Below are positions 30,629-40,927 of a stretch of DNA of 64,000 nt, in pieces (within the stretch, counting starts at the first letter, position 1; the number at the start of each line of letters is the position of its first letter). The notes below the pieces were generated by a model that ran no database searches, was not told the origin of the DNA, and was given only the letters and a program-made list of their open reading frames with translations. Source of the stretch: Gemmobacter sp. 24YEA27 (GTDB lineage Bacteria; Pseudomonadota; Alphaproteobacteria; Rhodobacterales; Rhodobacteraceae); NCBI RefSeq assembly GCF_030052995.1, contig NZ_JASJPW010000001.1, forward strand, positions 678,501 through 742,500. Reading direction: 5' to 3'. Position numbers and translations under genes: made by a program.

Positions 30629-31456
30629 ATGAGCCAGAACATTGTCACCATCGGCGATATTGCCATCGGCGGAAAGAACCCGATTGCGCTGATCTGCGGC
30701 CCCTGCCAGCTGGAAAGCCATGACCACGCGCGGATGATGGCCGAGAGGATCCTTGAGGCCTGCGCGCCCACGGGCACGAAATTCATCTTCAAGGCCAGCT
30801 ATGACAAGGCAAACCGCTCTTCGCTGGGCGGCAAGCGCGGCCTCGGGATGGAAAAGGGGCTCGAGATCCTTGGGCTGATCCGCGACGAATTCGGCGTGCC
30901 GGTGCTGACCGATGTGCATGAGCCGGGCCATTGCGCGCCTGCGGCCGAGGTTTGCGATGTGCTGCAGATCCCGGCTTTTCTCAGCCGTCAGACCGATCTT
31001 TTGCTGGCGGCGGGCGCCACGGGCAAAGCCGTGAATATCAAGAAGGGCCAGTTCCTTGCGCCCTGGGATATGGACAATGTAGCAGTCAAGGTCGCCTCGA
31101 CCGGCAATCGCAATATCATGCTCTGCGAGCGAGGGACGTCCTTTGGCTATAACACGCTGGTCACCGATTTTCGGGGCCTGCCGCGTATGGCCGAGACCGG
31201 CTGGCCGGTGATTTTCGACGCCACCCATTCGGTGCAGCAGCCGGGCGGGCAGGGGAATTCCTCGGGCGGACAGCGCGAATATGTGCCGGTTCTGGCGCGG
31301 GCGGCCTGTGCGGTCGGGGTCTCGGGCCTCTTTATCGAAACCCATCAGGACCCCGACAATGCGCCCTCGGACGGGCCGAATATGGTGCCTGTCGATCAGC
31401 TGAAAGACCTGATCGGCACCTTGCGCAGCTTTGACGCATTGGCCAAGGGCCTGTGA
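30629..31456 (+). CDS. kdsA: 3-deoxy-8-phosphooctulonate synthase (KDO-8-P synthase)
   Basis: Condenses PEP with D-arabinose 5-phosphate to KDO-8-phosphate for LPS inner core. 275 residues. [32 protein letters not shown]-like [17 protein letters not shown] and [14 protein letters not shown] are family signatures. Start 30629 has a GGAG site; the frame extends upstream but without homology. Followed 11 bp later by kdsB. Confidence 0.95.
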   Translation: MSQNIVTIGDIAIGGKNPIALICGPCQLESHDHARMMAERILEACAPTGTKFIFKASYDKANRSSLGGKRGLGMEKGLEILGLIRDEFGVPVLTDVHEPGHCAPAAEVCDVLQIPAFLSRQTDLLLAAGATGKAVNIKKGQFLAPWDMDNVAVKVASTGNRNIMLCERGTSFGYNTLVTDFRGLPRMAETGWPVIFDATHSVQQPGGQGNSSGGQREYVPVLARAACAVGVSGLFIETHQDPDNAPSDGPNMVPVDQLKDLIGTLRSFDALAKGL

Positions 31457-31467
31457 GGGAAGCCGCG

Positions 31468-32251
31468 ATGGATACGGTCATCATCATCCCGGCCCGCTAT
31501 GCCTCGACCCGCTACCCGGCCAAGCCGCTGGCGCTGTTGAAAGGCGCGAGCGGGGCAGGGCGCAGCCTGCTGGAACGCTCGGTCATAGCCGGGCGTCGCG
31601 CCGTCGAAGAGGCCGGCGGCGGAATCGGGCTTTATGTCGCAACCGACGATAGCCGCATTGCCGATGAGGCGCGGCGGATCGGGGCCGAGGTGATCATGAC
31701 TTCGGAAACGCGCGCAACGGCACCGAGCGCGTTTCGCCACAGATTGTGGTGAATTTACAAGGCGATGCGCCACTGACGCCGCCGTCTTTCGTCACCGCGC
31801 TGATCCGCCATATGCGCGAGAAACCGACCACCGGCATCGCCACGCCGATCCTGCGCTGTGACGAAGACGCCGTGCGGAATTTCATCGCCGACCGCGCGGC
31901 GGGGCGCGTGGGCGCGACGACCGTGGTCGCAAACCGGCTCGGCCAGGCGCTCTATTTCTCGAAAGAGGTGATCCCCTTTACCAATGGCAAAGGTGTGGTC
32001 GATGGTCAGGTGCCGGTCTTCCACCATGTCGGGCTTTACGCCTATCGCCCCGCCGCACTGACCGCCTATGGTCAATGGGAGCCGGGCCACCTTGAGACGC
32101 TGGAAGGGCTGGAGCAGCTGCGTTTTCTGGAAAACGGCCATCCGGTCGATGTGGTCGAGGTATCGGCCCCGGTGCGAAATTCTGGGAGCTGAACAACCCT
32201 TCTGACGTGCCGCTGATCGAGGGCTATCTGAAGCAGATGGGCTGGGACTAA
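31468..32251 (+). pseudogene. kdsB: CMP-KDO synthetase (3-deoxy-manno-octulosonate cytidylyltransferase), frameshifted
   Basis: Activates KDO as CMP-KDO for lipid A glycosylation. IIPARYASTRYPAKPLA at the N-terminus, VNLQGDAPL and HHVGLYAYRP are typical. Two single-base losses split the frame: near 31709 (should read TSETARNGTERVSPQ) and in the ggcccc-gg run at 32167-32172 (should read SAPGAKFWELNNPSD). Restored, it ends KQMGWD at 32251, about 261 residues. The gene is normally essential, so the breaks are likely sequence errors. Confidence 0.9.
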
Positions 32252-32264
32252 AGGCCCGAAGCAA

Positions 32265-32295
32265 TTGTCCCCGGAGCCAATGGCTCCGGGGACAA
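32265..32295. terminator. Bidirectional terminator-like hairpin between kdsB and leuB
   Basis: TTGTCCCCGGAGCC (32265-32278) pairs perfectly with GGCTCCGGGGACAA (32282-32295) across AAT: a 14-bp stem between convergent genes. The sequence GGGGACAAATCAG is then repeated directly (32288-32300, 32304-32316). Confidence 0.75.
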
Positions 32296-32316
32296 ATCAG
32301 GTGGGGACAAATCAGA

Positions 32317-33422
32317 TCAGACCGAAGCGTTCAGCGCTGCGATGATCGCATCGCCCATTGCGGCGGTGCCGATGGGCGAGCCGCCCTCCGGGCCAAGAAG
32401 GTCAGCGGTGCGCAGCCCGTCGGCGAGCACTTTTTCAACCGCCTGTTCGACGCGGGTGGCCTCGTCGCCAAGATCAAAGCTGTAGCGCAGCGCCATCGCA
32501 AAGCTGAGGATACAGGCGATCGGATTCGCCTTGCCCTGGCCCGCAATATCGGGGCCGAGCCATGCACCGGCTCATACATCGCTTTCGGGCGGCCATTGGC
32601 CATCGGCGCGCCGAGGCTGGCCGAGGGCAACATGCCAAGCGAGCCGGTCAGCATCGCGGCCAGATCCGACAGAAGATCGCCGAACAGGTTGTCGGTCACG
32701 ATCACGTCGAACTGTTTCGGCCAGCGGGTCAGCTGCATCGCGCCGGCATCGGCATACATATGGCTGAGTTCGACATCCTGGTAATCGCGCTGATGCACCT
32801 CGGTCACCACATCGCGCCACAGGATGCCGGATTCCATCACATTGGCCTTCTCCATCGAGCAGACCTTGTTGCCCCGGCGGCGCGCCAGTTCAAAAGCCGA
32901 TTTCGCGACACGGGCGATTTCGCTCTCGGTATAGCGCTGCGTGTTGATGCCAACGCGCTCATTGCCCTCTTTGAAGATCCCGCGCGGCTCGCCGAAATAG
33001 ACGCCCGAAGTCAGCTCGCGCACGATCATGATGTCGAGACCGGCAACCACATCGCGCTTCAGCGACGAGAAATCCGCCAGCGCGTCAAAGCACTGCGCCG
33101 GACGGAGGTTCGAAAACAGGTCCATCTCTTTGCGCAGCCGCAGCAGGCCCCGCTCGGGCTTTACGCTGAAATCGAGCTTGTCATATTTCGGGCCGCCCAC
33201 CGCGCCGAGCAGAACCGCATCCACCTCCTGCGCCTTTGCCATGGTCGCGTCGGTCAGCGGCGTGCCATGCGCGTCATAAGCGCAGCCGCCCACCAGATCC
33301 TCCGAGACATCGAAATGGATGCCGCGGGCGGTGCCCATCCAGGAGATGACTTTTTTCACCTCATCCATGACTTCGGGGCCGATACCGTCACCGGCAAGGA
33401 TCAGGAGGGAGGGGTTGGCCAT
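32317..33422 (-). pseudogene. leuB: 3-isopropylmalate dehydrogenase, frameshifted
   Basis: Oxidatively decarboxylates 3-isopropylmalate in leucine biosynthesis. [10 protein letters not shown] at the N-terminus, [23 protein letters not shown], and [12 protein letters not shown] are diagnostic. The frame breaks in the GGGGCC run at 32551-32556; one base restores [26 protein letters not shown] and the end AALNASV at 32317, about 368 residues. Start 33422 ([11 protein letters not shown]). Probably intact in the organism. Confidence 0.92.
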
Positions 33423-33490
33423 CGGGGCGCTCCGTTTGAATGGGGTCGGCAGCGGGCTAGCCGATGCCTGACCCCTGGTCAAGGTCGGGC

Positions 33491-36205
33491 CTATTCCGCC
33501 GCCAGTTTTACGCCATTATCAGGGGTGTAATTCAGGATCGGCGCCAGCCAGCGTTCGGCCTCGGTAAGATCCATCCCCTTGCGGGCCGCGTAATCCAGCA
33601 CCTGATCCCGCTCGACCCTGGCCACGCCGAAATAATAGCTGGACGGATGGCCGATATAGAAGCCAGACACCGACGAGCCCGGCCACATCGCCATGCTCTC
33701 GGTCAGCGTGACGCCAGTATTTTTTTCAGCATCCAGCAGACGGAAGAGGGTGAGCTTCTCGGTATGGTCGGGCTGCGCCGGATAGCCCGGGGCAGGGCGG
33801 ATGCCGGCATAAGGCTCGCCGATCAGCTCATGCGGCTGGAAGGTCTCTGCCGCGCCGTATCCCCAATATTCCTTGCGCACCCGTTCATGCAGCATCTCGG
33901 CCATGGCTTCGGCATAGCGGTCAGCCAGCGCCTTGACCATGATCGAGCCGTAATCATCATTTGCCCGCTCATAGCGCGCGGCGATCTCTGCCTCTTCCGG
34001 GCCGGCCGTCACCACGAACCCGCCGACATAATCCGGCGTGCCGTCCGGGCCAACGAAATCCGAAAGCGCCACATTCGGACGCCCGTCCCGCTTGGTCGTC
34101 TGCTGACGCAGCGTGTGCAGCATAGCCAGGGTTTCGGCACGGTTTTCGCCTGTATAGAGACGAATATCGTCGCCGGTCGCATTGGCGGGCCAGAAGCCGA
34201 TCACGGCGCGCGGGCGGAACCATTGCTCGGTAATGATGCGCTGCAGCATCGCCTGGGCATCTTCGAACAGCTGGCGCGCAGCCTCGCCCTGCTTTTCATC
34301 TTCGAGAATGCGCGGATAAACGCCTTTCAGCTCCCATGTCTGGAAGAAGGGGGTCCAGTCGATATAGCGCGCGATATCCGCGAGATCCCAGTCCTCAATC
34401 ACCCGTGGGCCGGTAAATTGCGGGGCAGGGGGCGCATAGCCCTCCCAGTCGATTTTCAGCGCATTGGCGCGGGCGGCTTCCAGTGGCAGACGTTTTTTCG
34501 CCAGCTCGGCGCGTTCATGACGCTCGGCCACCTCGACATATTCGGCCTGGATCGACGCGATATAGGGCTCTTTCTGCGTTTCACTCAGCAGCTGGCTGAC
34601 CACGCCCACCGCGCGGCTGGCATCCAGCACATAGATCGCCTGGCCCTTATGGTAGCGCGGCGCGATTTTCACCGCCGTATGCACCTTGGACGTCGTCGCG
34701 CCGCCGATCAGCAGCGGAATGTTGAATCCTTCACGCTCCATCTCGGAGGCCAGATGCACCATTTCGTCAAGGCTGGGGGTGATCAGGCCGGAAAGCCCAA
34801 TCACATCAACCTGTTGTTCGCGCGCGATCTCAAGGATCTTCTGCGGCGGCACCATCACGCCCAGATCAATGATCTCGTAATTGTTGCAGGCCAGCACGAC
34901 ACCGACGATGTTCTTGCCGATGTCATGCACATCGCCTTTCACCGTCGCCATCAGCACCCGGCCGGCAGAACGGCGCATCTCGCCGCCCTGCGCCGCCTTT
35001 TCCTCTTCCATATAAGGCAGCAGCACGGCGACCGCCTGTTTCATCACCCGTGCCGATTTCACCACCTGGGGCAGGAACATCTTGCCGGCGCCGAACAGGT
35101 CACCGACGACATTCATCCCCGCCATCAGCGGGCCCTCGATCACATGCAACGGGCGGGTGGCCTGCTGGCGCGCAACCTCGGTATCCTCTTCGATGAATTC
35201 GGTGATGCCATTCACCAGCGCATGTTCGAGACGTTTTTCCACCGGCCAGTCGCGCCATTGCAGATCGCGGACCTTTTCCTCACGCGCACCACCGCGGTAC
35301 CTTTCCGCGATTTCCAGCATCCGTTCGGTCGCATCGTCACGGCGGTTGAGGACGACATCCTCGCAGGCCTCGCGCAGCTCGGGCTCGATCTGGTCATAAA
35401 CGGCGAGCTGGCCCGCATTGACGATGCCCATATCCATCCCGGCCTGAATGGCATGGTAGAGAAAGACGCAATGCATGGCCTCGCGCACAGGTTCATTGCC
35501 GCGGAAGCTGAAGGAAAGGTTCGAAACGCCGCCCGAGATGTGACAATGCGGCAGGTTCTGGCGGATCCAGCGCGTCGCCTCGATAAAATCGACGCCGTAA
35601 TTATTGTGTTCCTCGATGCCGGTCGCGACCGCGAAAACGTTCGGGTCAAAGATGATATCTTCCGGCGGAAAGCCGATTTCCTCGGTCAGGATGCGGTAGG
35701 CCCGGGCGCAGATCTCGGTCTTGCGCTGGAACGTGTCGGCCTGGCCAGTCTCGTCAAAGGCCATGACCACCACTGCCGCGCCGTAAGCCAGGCACAGACC
35801 GGCATGGTGGCGGAACTGAGCCTCACCCTCTTTCAGGCTGATCGAATTGACGATCGGCTTGCCCTGAACGCATTTCAGCCCGGCCTCGATCACCTCCCAT
35901 TTCGAGCTGTCGATCATCACCGGCACGCGGGCGATGTCGGGCTCGGACGCGACGAGGTTGAGGAATTCGACCATCGCGGACTTACTGTCGATCAGCCCTT
36001 CATCCATGTTGATGTCGATGATCTGGGCGCCGTTTTCCACCTGATCACGCGCCACGTCCAGCGCAGCGGCATAGTCGCGATTGGTGATCAGCTTGCGAAA
36101 TTTGGCCGAACCGGTGACGTTGGTGCGCTCTCCAACATTCACAAACGGGATGTCGGGCGTGAGGATGAAGGGTTCCAGCCCCGAGAGACGAAGATAGCGG
36201 CTCAT
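33491..36205 (-). CDS. metH: Methionine synthase MetH, pterin-, cobalamin- and AdoMet-binding part
   Basis: 904 residues matching E. coli MetH from the folate domain onward: [15 protein letters not shown] and [11 protein letters not shown] (pterin-binding, 1-300), the helical Cap, then B12-binding [11 protein letters not shown] with the cobalt-ligand His and GLSGLITPS, and the reactivation domain with [12 protein letters not shown] near the C-terminus. Transfers methyl from methyl-THF to homocysteine via cobalamin. Its ATG overlaps the stop of the homocysteine-domain ORF (ATGA, after an A6 run). A single missing A would explain the split, so it may really be one protein. Confidence 0.93.
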   Translation of the reverse strand: MSRYLRLSGLEPFILTPDIPFVNVGERTNVTGSAKFRKLITNRDYAAALDVARDQVENGAQIIDINMDEGLIDSKSAMVEFLNLVASEPDIARVPVMIDSSKWEVIEAGLKCVQGKPIVNSISLKEGEAQFRHHAGLCLAYGAAVVVMAFDETGQADTFQRKTEICARAYRILTEEIGFPPEDIIFDPNVFAVATGIEEHNNYGVDFIEATRWIRQNLPHCHISGGVSNLSFSFRGNEPVREAMHCVFLYHAIQAGMDMGIVNAGQLAVYDQIEPELREACEDVVLNRRDDATERMLEIAERYRGGAREEKVRDLQWRDWPVEKRLEHALVNGITEFIEEDTEVARQQATRPLHVIEGPLMAGMNVVGDLFGAGKMFLPQVVKSARVMKQAVAVLLPYMEEEKAAQGGEMRRSAGRVLMATVKGDVHDIGKNIVGVVLACNNYEIIDLGVMVPPQKILEIAREQQVDVIGLSGLITPSLDEMVHLASEMEREGFNIPLLIGGATTSKVHTAVKIAPRYHKGQAIYVLDASRAVGVVSQLLSETQKEPYIASIQAEYVEVAERHERAELAKKRLPLEAARANALKIDWEGYAPPAPQFTGPRVIEDWDLADIARYIDWTPFFQTWELKGVYPRILEDEKQGEAARQLFEDAQAMLQRIITEQWFRPRAVIGFWPANATGDDIRLYTGENRAETLAMLHTLRQQTTKRDGRPNVALSDFVGPDGTPDYVGGFVVTAGPEEAEIAARYERANDDYGSIMVKALADRYAEAMAEMLHERVRKEYWGYGAAETFQPHELIGEPYAGIRPAPGYPAQPDHTEKLTLFRLLDAEKNTGVTLTESMAMWPGSSVSGFYIGHPSSYYFGVARVERDQVLDYAARKGMDLTEAERWLAPILNYTPDNGVKLAAE

Positions 36206-37242
36206 TTTTTGATCTCGCGCGGTTTATGGGGGCGGACAGCTTCTGCAATGGCCTGGATATGGCCGGGCGTGGTGCCGCAGCACCCGCCAACCACATTGAC
36301 CAGCCCGTCGCGGGCAAAGGTCGCCACCTGGGCAGCGGTCTCCTCGGGCCCCTCGTCATATTGACCAAAGGCATTGGGCAAGCCGGCATTCGGATAGGCG
36401 CAGGTGAAGGTTTCCGCCACAGCAGAGAGCTCCGCCAGATGCGGACGCATCGCGCTCGCCCCGAGCGCACAGTTCAGCCCGATGGTTAAGGGTTTCGCGT
36501 GGCGCACCGAATGCCAGAAAGCCGTAGGGGTTTGCCCGGACAGGGTGCGGCCCGAAGCATCGGTTATGGTGCCCGAAATCATCACGGGCAGCCGGCTTCC
36601 ATGTTCGGCAAAGGCGCTGAGACAGGCGAAGATCGCGGCTTTGGCGTTCAGAGTGTCAAAAATCGTTTCGATCAGAATGATATCGGCGCCGCCCCTGATC
36701 AGGCCCCGGATCTGTTGGGCATAGGCTTTGTGGAGGTCGTCGAAACTCACCGCGCGATAGCCCGGATTGTTGACGTCGGGGCTGATCGACGCCGTCCGGT
36801 TGGTCGGACCGACCGCACCGGCAACAAAGCGCGGCTTGCCGTCAATGGCTGTGGCGCGGTCCAGAGCGCGGCGGACAATGCGCGCGCCCTGGACGTTCAG
36901 ATCGTCTACCGCTGCTTCCAAAGCATAATCGGCCTGCGCGATGGTCGTCGCCGAGAAAGTATTTGTCTCAACGATATCGGCACCAGCCATGGCATAATTG
37001 AAGTGGATCTCCTCGATGGCCTCCGGCTGGGTCAGGATCAGAAGATCGTTATTGCCCTTTTGCGGATGGTCGGAATGGTGCCGACAGGCACAACCTGAGC
37101 CATGGCCGGAATAGTCCTCTTCCGTCAGTCCAAGGCCCTGGATCTGGGTGCCCATCGCCCCATCGAGAATAAGAATCCGCTGCCTCGCTGCGGCTTCCAG
37201 GGCAGCGAGTGCCGGAGTGGGGGGAAGAATGAAGTTCTGCAT
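36202..37242 (-). CDS. metH: Methionine synthase MetH, homocysteine-binding domain part
   Basis: 346 residues corresponding to the N-terminal barrel of Met[10 protein letters not shown] near the start; the zinc-binding cysteines appear in GLNCALG and [11 protein letters not shown]. It ends exactly at the natural linker (PREIKK) before the folate domain encoded by the overlapping downstream frame. Either a true split methionine synthase or a homopolymer deletion at 36206-36211. An insertion with HHSDHPQ near residue 55 differs from the E. coli protein. Confidence 0.9.
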   Translation of the reverse strand: MQNFILPPTPALAALEAAARQRILILDGAMGTQIQGLGLTEEDYSGHGSGCACRHHSDHPQKGNNDLLILTQPEAIEEIHFNYAMAGADIVETNTFSATTIAQADYALEAAVDDLNVQGARIVRRALDRATAIDGKPRFVAGAVGPTNRTASISPDVNNPGYRAVSFDDLHKAYAQQIRGLIRGGADIILIETIFDTLNAKAAIFACLSAFAEHGSRLPVMISGTITDASGRTLSGQTPTAFWHSVRHAKPLTIGLNCALGASAMRPHLAELSAVAETFTCAYPNAGLPNAFGQYDEGPEETAAQVATFARDGLVNVVGGCCGTTPGHIQAIAEAVRPHKPREIKK

Positions 37243-37300
37243 GAATCCGGCGCTCCTGGTTCGCGCGGACCATATGAGACCAGATGCCTGTTGTGAAATT

Positions 37301-37341
37301 CATAATACCGGTTAATATTATGAGGAATTTCGAATATTATG
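37301..37341. promoter_or_regulatory. AT-rich repeat element upstream of metH
   Basis: CATAATA (37301-37307) and TATTATG (37316-37322) form a perfect inverted repeat; AATATTATG occurs again as a direct repeat (37314-37322 and 37333-37341), 19 bp apart. It lies 60-100 bp upstream of the metH homocysteine-domain start, in strongly AT-rich DNA for this genome. It could be the metH promoter/operator; no known riboswitch was recognised. Confidence 0.4.
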
Positions 37342-38469
37342 CTACTGGATGACAAATTCTGCGTGCAACGCGCCAGCTGCATGGATGCTCTTGAGAATAT
37401 CGATCATGTCATGTGGCTGAACACCCAGCGCGTTAAGACCGGAAATCACTTCGGACAGACTGGTATCGCCCGTGACTTCCGCCAGAGCGCTGCCTTCAGT
37501 GGTGATTTCAGCGTTGCTTCTGGGAACCACAATGGTTTCACCCTCGGCGAAAGGGTTGGGCTGGATTACGATAGGATACTCTTCCACACGCAAGGTGAGA
37601 TTTCCCTGCGATACCGCAACACGGCTGATCCGAACATCGGCGCCAATCACGATTGTACCTGATCGCTGGTCGACCACCACCCTGGCCCTGGTCGCGGGGT
37701 CGATCCGCAGACTTTCAATCCTCGCTATGGCATGTGCCGGAGAACCACCACCGATACGGCTAAGATCAAGCGCAACCGTACCCCCGTCCAGCATTGTCGC
37801 CGAACGTGAGCCAAATTCCTGATTGATGGCCCGTTCAATTCTGGCGGCTGTTGTAAAATCTGCTGATTTCAGCGCAAGCCGCAAAACTGAAACCTGGTTG
37901 AAATCGAACGGAACCTCACGCTCTACCCGTGCGCCGGAGGGGATCGACCCCGCCGTTGGCACACCCTGGACAACCCGAGCGGCATCGCCTTCGGCAGAGA
38001 TCCCACCTGCAATGATGGTTCCCTGAGCCACCGCATAGATCTGGCCGTCCGCCCCATTCAGAGGTGTCATCACAAGCGTTCCACCAAGCAGGCTTTTCGC
38101 ATCACCAATGGCCGAAACCGTTATGTCAATCCGCGCCCCGGCCCGCGAAAACGGCGGCAGGGTTGCGGTTACGAAAACAGCCGCGACATTTTTCGGGCGC
38201 GATGCTTCACCGACGATGTTGACACCAAGCCTCTCCAGAAGATTTGCCATAATCTCTTCTGTGAACGGCGAATTCCGGATACCATCACCGGTGCCGTTCA
38301 GCCCCACAACAAGACCATATCCCACGAGATCATTGCCCCTGACCCCGTCGATTTCGACCAGGTCTTTGATACGGACCGGTTGCGCCATGGCCGGGATCGA
38401 CAGGGCGAGACTTGAGACAAGCAGCAGGATCAGACCTTGTAAGGCGTAAGCAAAGATATTCGGTTTCAC
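37342..38469 (-). CDS. flgI: Flagellar P-ring protein FlgI
   Basis: 375 residues with a Sec signal peptide (ILLLVSSLALSIPAMAQP), so periplasmic. VRIKDLVEIDGVRGNDLVGYGLVVGL and the late GLNALGVQPHDMIDILKSI are highly conserved in FlgI. Forms the P ring around the flagellar rod. Start overlaps flgL by 4 bp; last gene of the motB-flgE-flgK-flgL-flgI set. Confidence 0.95.
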   Translation of the reverse strand: MKPNIFAYALQGLILLLVSSLALSIPAMAQPVRIKDLVEIDGVRGNDLVGYGLVVGLNGTGDGIRNSPFTEEIMANLLERLGVNIVGEASRPKNVAAVFVTATLPPFSRAGARIDITVSAIGDAKSLLGGTLVMTPLNGADGQIYAVAQGTIIAGGISAEGDAARVVQGVPTAGSIPSGARVEREVPFDFNQVSVLRLALKSADFTTAARIERAINQEFGSRSATMLDGGTVALDLSRIGGGSPAHAIARIESLRIDPATRARVVVDQRSGTIVIGADVRISRVAVSQGNLTLRVEEYPIVIQPNPFAEGETIVVPRSNAEITTEGSALAEVTGDTSLSEVISGLNALGVQPHDMIDILKSIHAAGALHAEFVIQ

Positions 38470-39470
38470 CGGAGATATCCCGTCAGGCTGAGTTGCGACA
38501 GTCGCGCTGTGATGGTGTAGAATGCATCCAGTCTGCTCTCGAGATCCTTAAGGCGCACCGTAGCCTCATAGGGATCTGCTTCGGTCAGGCTGTTGCGTGT
38601 CAGGGCAAGTGCCGATTTCTCCGCAGAATTGCGACTTTGTGCCTGAGACAGTTGTTGCTCAACCGTGCCAATCCTGCTGGCGAGGACAGTCCTCGCTTCG
38701 GAAGAGCTGAAAAGGTTCTCACCCGCCCTGAGCGCAAGGGCAGACCGCGAAGCGTGATCTCCTGTAAAGAGACCCCGGTCAAGCAAAGCCACCTTAGAGA
38801 GGCCCGCCAGTGTCGCGCGGATTGCAGGGTCAAGGGCAGTGAAGGGAAGCGATGCCGTCTCTCCAGGTGCCACATTGAGGCCAGCCCGACCCTGGCCTCC
38901 GGTGTATAATGCCTCATATCCGGCGGTCCCTTTGAACCAGTCATCTATCCCGTTGGAAATATCGTCAATATCTGTCAGGCCGGCGATCGCGGTCTCGAGT
39001 GCCGTGAGGATCGCCTCGGATCCGGGCAAAGCCAGTTGGTCAGAAGCATCGCCGCCAAAAACCGACTTGTCGGCAAGGCGGGTGTTCAGCGCTGATATGG
39101 CAGTGTTGAAATCACGCGTGCCGGTGGACAGGATCGAAGAAAGCAGGGTGTCAGACGCGCCACTGGTTACGCGCAGCAGGTTAGCTGCGAGCTCTGTGGT
39201 CGCTTCAGAAATGACAGATAAAGCGCGCTGCATCGCCTCGCCCATCAGGGTAAGTTCGGTGGTGGCTGCGGCAAACCCGGAAAGTCGGGCAAGGGCATGA
39301 TCTGTCGCGGCCAGAGCAGAAAAGTCGCCACGCAAAGCTTTACCCTGATCAGAAAACTTGCCGGTCATCATCTCTTGCGTGGCCTTTTGCAGGCCCGCAC
39401 GAAGTTCAGACGACTGTCGCAGAAGTGCCGGGGTCAGAAACGGGTTTGAGCTTATGCGTTCCATCGTCAA
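38466..39470 (-). CDS. flgL: Flagellar hook-associated protein FlgL (HAP3)
   Basis: 334 residues with flagellin-like helices at both ends: N-terminal RISSNPFLTPALLRQSSELRAGLQKATQEMMTG-type segment and C-terminal LKDLESRLDAFYTITARLSQLSLTGYL. Connects hook and filament with FlgK. It overlaps flgK and flgI by 4 bp each, so the three are co-translated. Confidence 0.88.
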   Translation of the reverse strand: MTMERISSNPFLTPALLRQSSELRAGLQKATQEMMTGKFSDQGKALRGDFSALAATDHALARLSGFAAATTELTLMGEAMQRALSVISEATTELAANLLRVTSGASDTLLSSILSTGTRDFNTAISALNTRLADKSVFGGDASDQLALPGSEAILTALETAIAGLTDIDDISNGIDDWFKGTAGYEALYTGGQGRAGLNVAPGETASLPFTALDPAIRATLAGLSKVALLDRGLFTGDHASRSALALRAGENLFSSSEARTVLASRIGTVEQQLSQAQSRNSAEKSALALTRNSLTEADPYEATVRLKDLESRLDAFYTITARLSQLSLTGYLR

Positions 39471-40921
39471 AGCCCCAACAGAGTTTTGATCATTTCATCC
39501 ACGACCTGAATGACCCGCGCATTGGCCGCGTAGTTTTTCTCAATCACCAGCAGCGACTGCAGCTCTTCATCGGTGTTCACGCCCGAAGCGGCCTCGATGT
39601 CGGACAATGCCGTGTATCTCGCGGCAGTATAGCTTTGTTCGGTCTCCTGTGTGACGCGCTGAGAGGAGGTTCGGGACAGAATGGCTGCTGCCAGGCCTGC
39701 GAGGCTCCTGGTGCCACCGGGGATCGGCGATGCGATGGCGCGGTTGGTGTTGAGCGCTGAGGAGAGTGAATTGAGGAGCGTGGAGTTTCCAACAGGGCCC
39801 GGCGTGAGCGCGCCGAGCCCGTCGCGCAGCCGCGTGACTTCTCCGCCTTTCAAAGGATCTGTGGCGAAATTCAATGCGATACGTGACGCCAGACCCACCT
39901 CATCAGCGGGATCAAAGGCCAGACCGCCATCGGTGAACAATCCGGGGGCACCAGCAGGTAAAGTGGGATCGAGACCTGCTGCGCTGAACCTTTCAATCAT
40001 GTCACGCGCCAATGCATCGAGCACAGACTGGCCTTCAACAGCCAGCTCGTCGCGAACCGCGAAGAGCGCCCCGAGCTCTCCACCAAGGATCATGCTGCTG
40101 CTTCCTGTGGTTGCCATCGGTTTGCCGTTGATGGTCAGCCCATAGAGGCCTCCGCTGGCCTGGGTCATTTCAGGCACGATTGTATGGACTTCGGTGAAAC
40201 CGAAGCTCACAGGGTTTCCGTCCAGCAGAAGGGCGCCCCCGGCAGAGATCAGCGCAATCTGATTGCCGTCTCGTGGCATTTCCTTCAGCGGAATGATGCT
40301 GGCAATGCTGTCGATCACCTGCTGACGCTGATCCATCAACGCCGAGGCATCCCGACCGGAGCCGCTGTGAGAGGCGATCATCCGGTTCAGCTCCTGAACC
40401 TGGCGCAGGCCGCTGTTCAGACTTTCCACAGCCGAAGCGATGCCTTTCTCGGCCTTGAGACGTTCAGCCTGGATGGCGTCACTCGCCTGATTCAATCCGG
40501 TGGCAAGGGATCTTGCTGCCGAAACCGCCGCAGCAAGCCTTGCCTCGGATTCGGGATGGCTCGCGGCCTCAAGTAAAGTGGTGTCCAGCGTGCTGACGCG
40601 GGAAACCAGGGATCCCGGAGATTCAGTTGTGCCGAGAATGGTCTCAAGCCGGTTGAGAAAGCCTGCCTTGGTCGCGCTGTCACCCGCAGCGGCCTGAGCG
40701 CCCCTGCGGTCATTGATCAGATAGAGATCTGCATGTCTGGTGATGCCGACCACGCGCACGCCCTGACCCGATCCTCCGAGGTTAAGAGCCGAAAGCGAAA
40801 CGGAACGGCGCGCGTAGCCCAAAGTCGTTGCATTTGCGACATTGTTGGACACCGCCTCAGCCTGCCGCGAGGTGGCGGTCAGTCCGGTCAGCGCGGAATT
40901 GAGGGCCGAGGTGATGCTCAT
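39467..40921 (-). CDS. flgK: Flagellar hook-associated protein FlgK (HAP1)
   Basis: 484 residues. N-terminus SALNSALTGLTATSRQAEAVSNNVANATTLGYARR-like rod/hook motif and C-terminal EELQSLLVIEKNYAANARVIQVVDEMI are standard for FlgK. Secreted by the flagellar export apparatus, no signal peptide. It follows flgE by 6 bp. Confidence 0.93.
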   Translation of the reverse strand: MSITSALNSALTGLTATSRQAEAVSNNVANATTLGYARRSVSLSALNLGGSGQGVRVVGITRHADLYLINDRRGAQAAAGDSATKAGFLNRLETILGTTESPGSLVSRVSTLDTTLLEAASHPESEARLAAAVSAARSLATGLNQASDAIQAERLKAEKGIASAVESLNSGLRQVQELNRMIASHSGSGRDASALMDQRQQVIDSIASIIPLKEMPRDGNQIALISAGGALLLDGNPVSFGFTEVHTIVPEMTQASGGLYGLTINGKPMATTGSSSMILGGELGALFAVRDELAVEGQSVLDALARDMIERFSAAGLDPTLPAGAPGLFTDGGLAFDPADEVGLASRIALNFATDPLKGGEVTRLRDGLGALTPGPVGNSTLLNSLSSALNTNRAIASPIPGGTRSLAGLAAAILSRTSSQRVTQETEQSYTAARYTALSDIEAASGVNTDEELQSLLVIEKNYAANARVIQVVDEMIKTLLGL

Positions 40922-40927
40922 TTTGCG

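Noticed and set aside
33464-36364. Plus-strand open frame of 966 codons
   Set aside because: Antisense to the clearly recognisable metH; His/Arg-rich composition typical of a shadow frame in GC-rich DNA.
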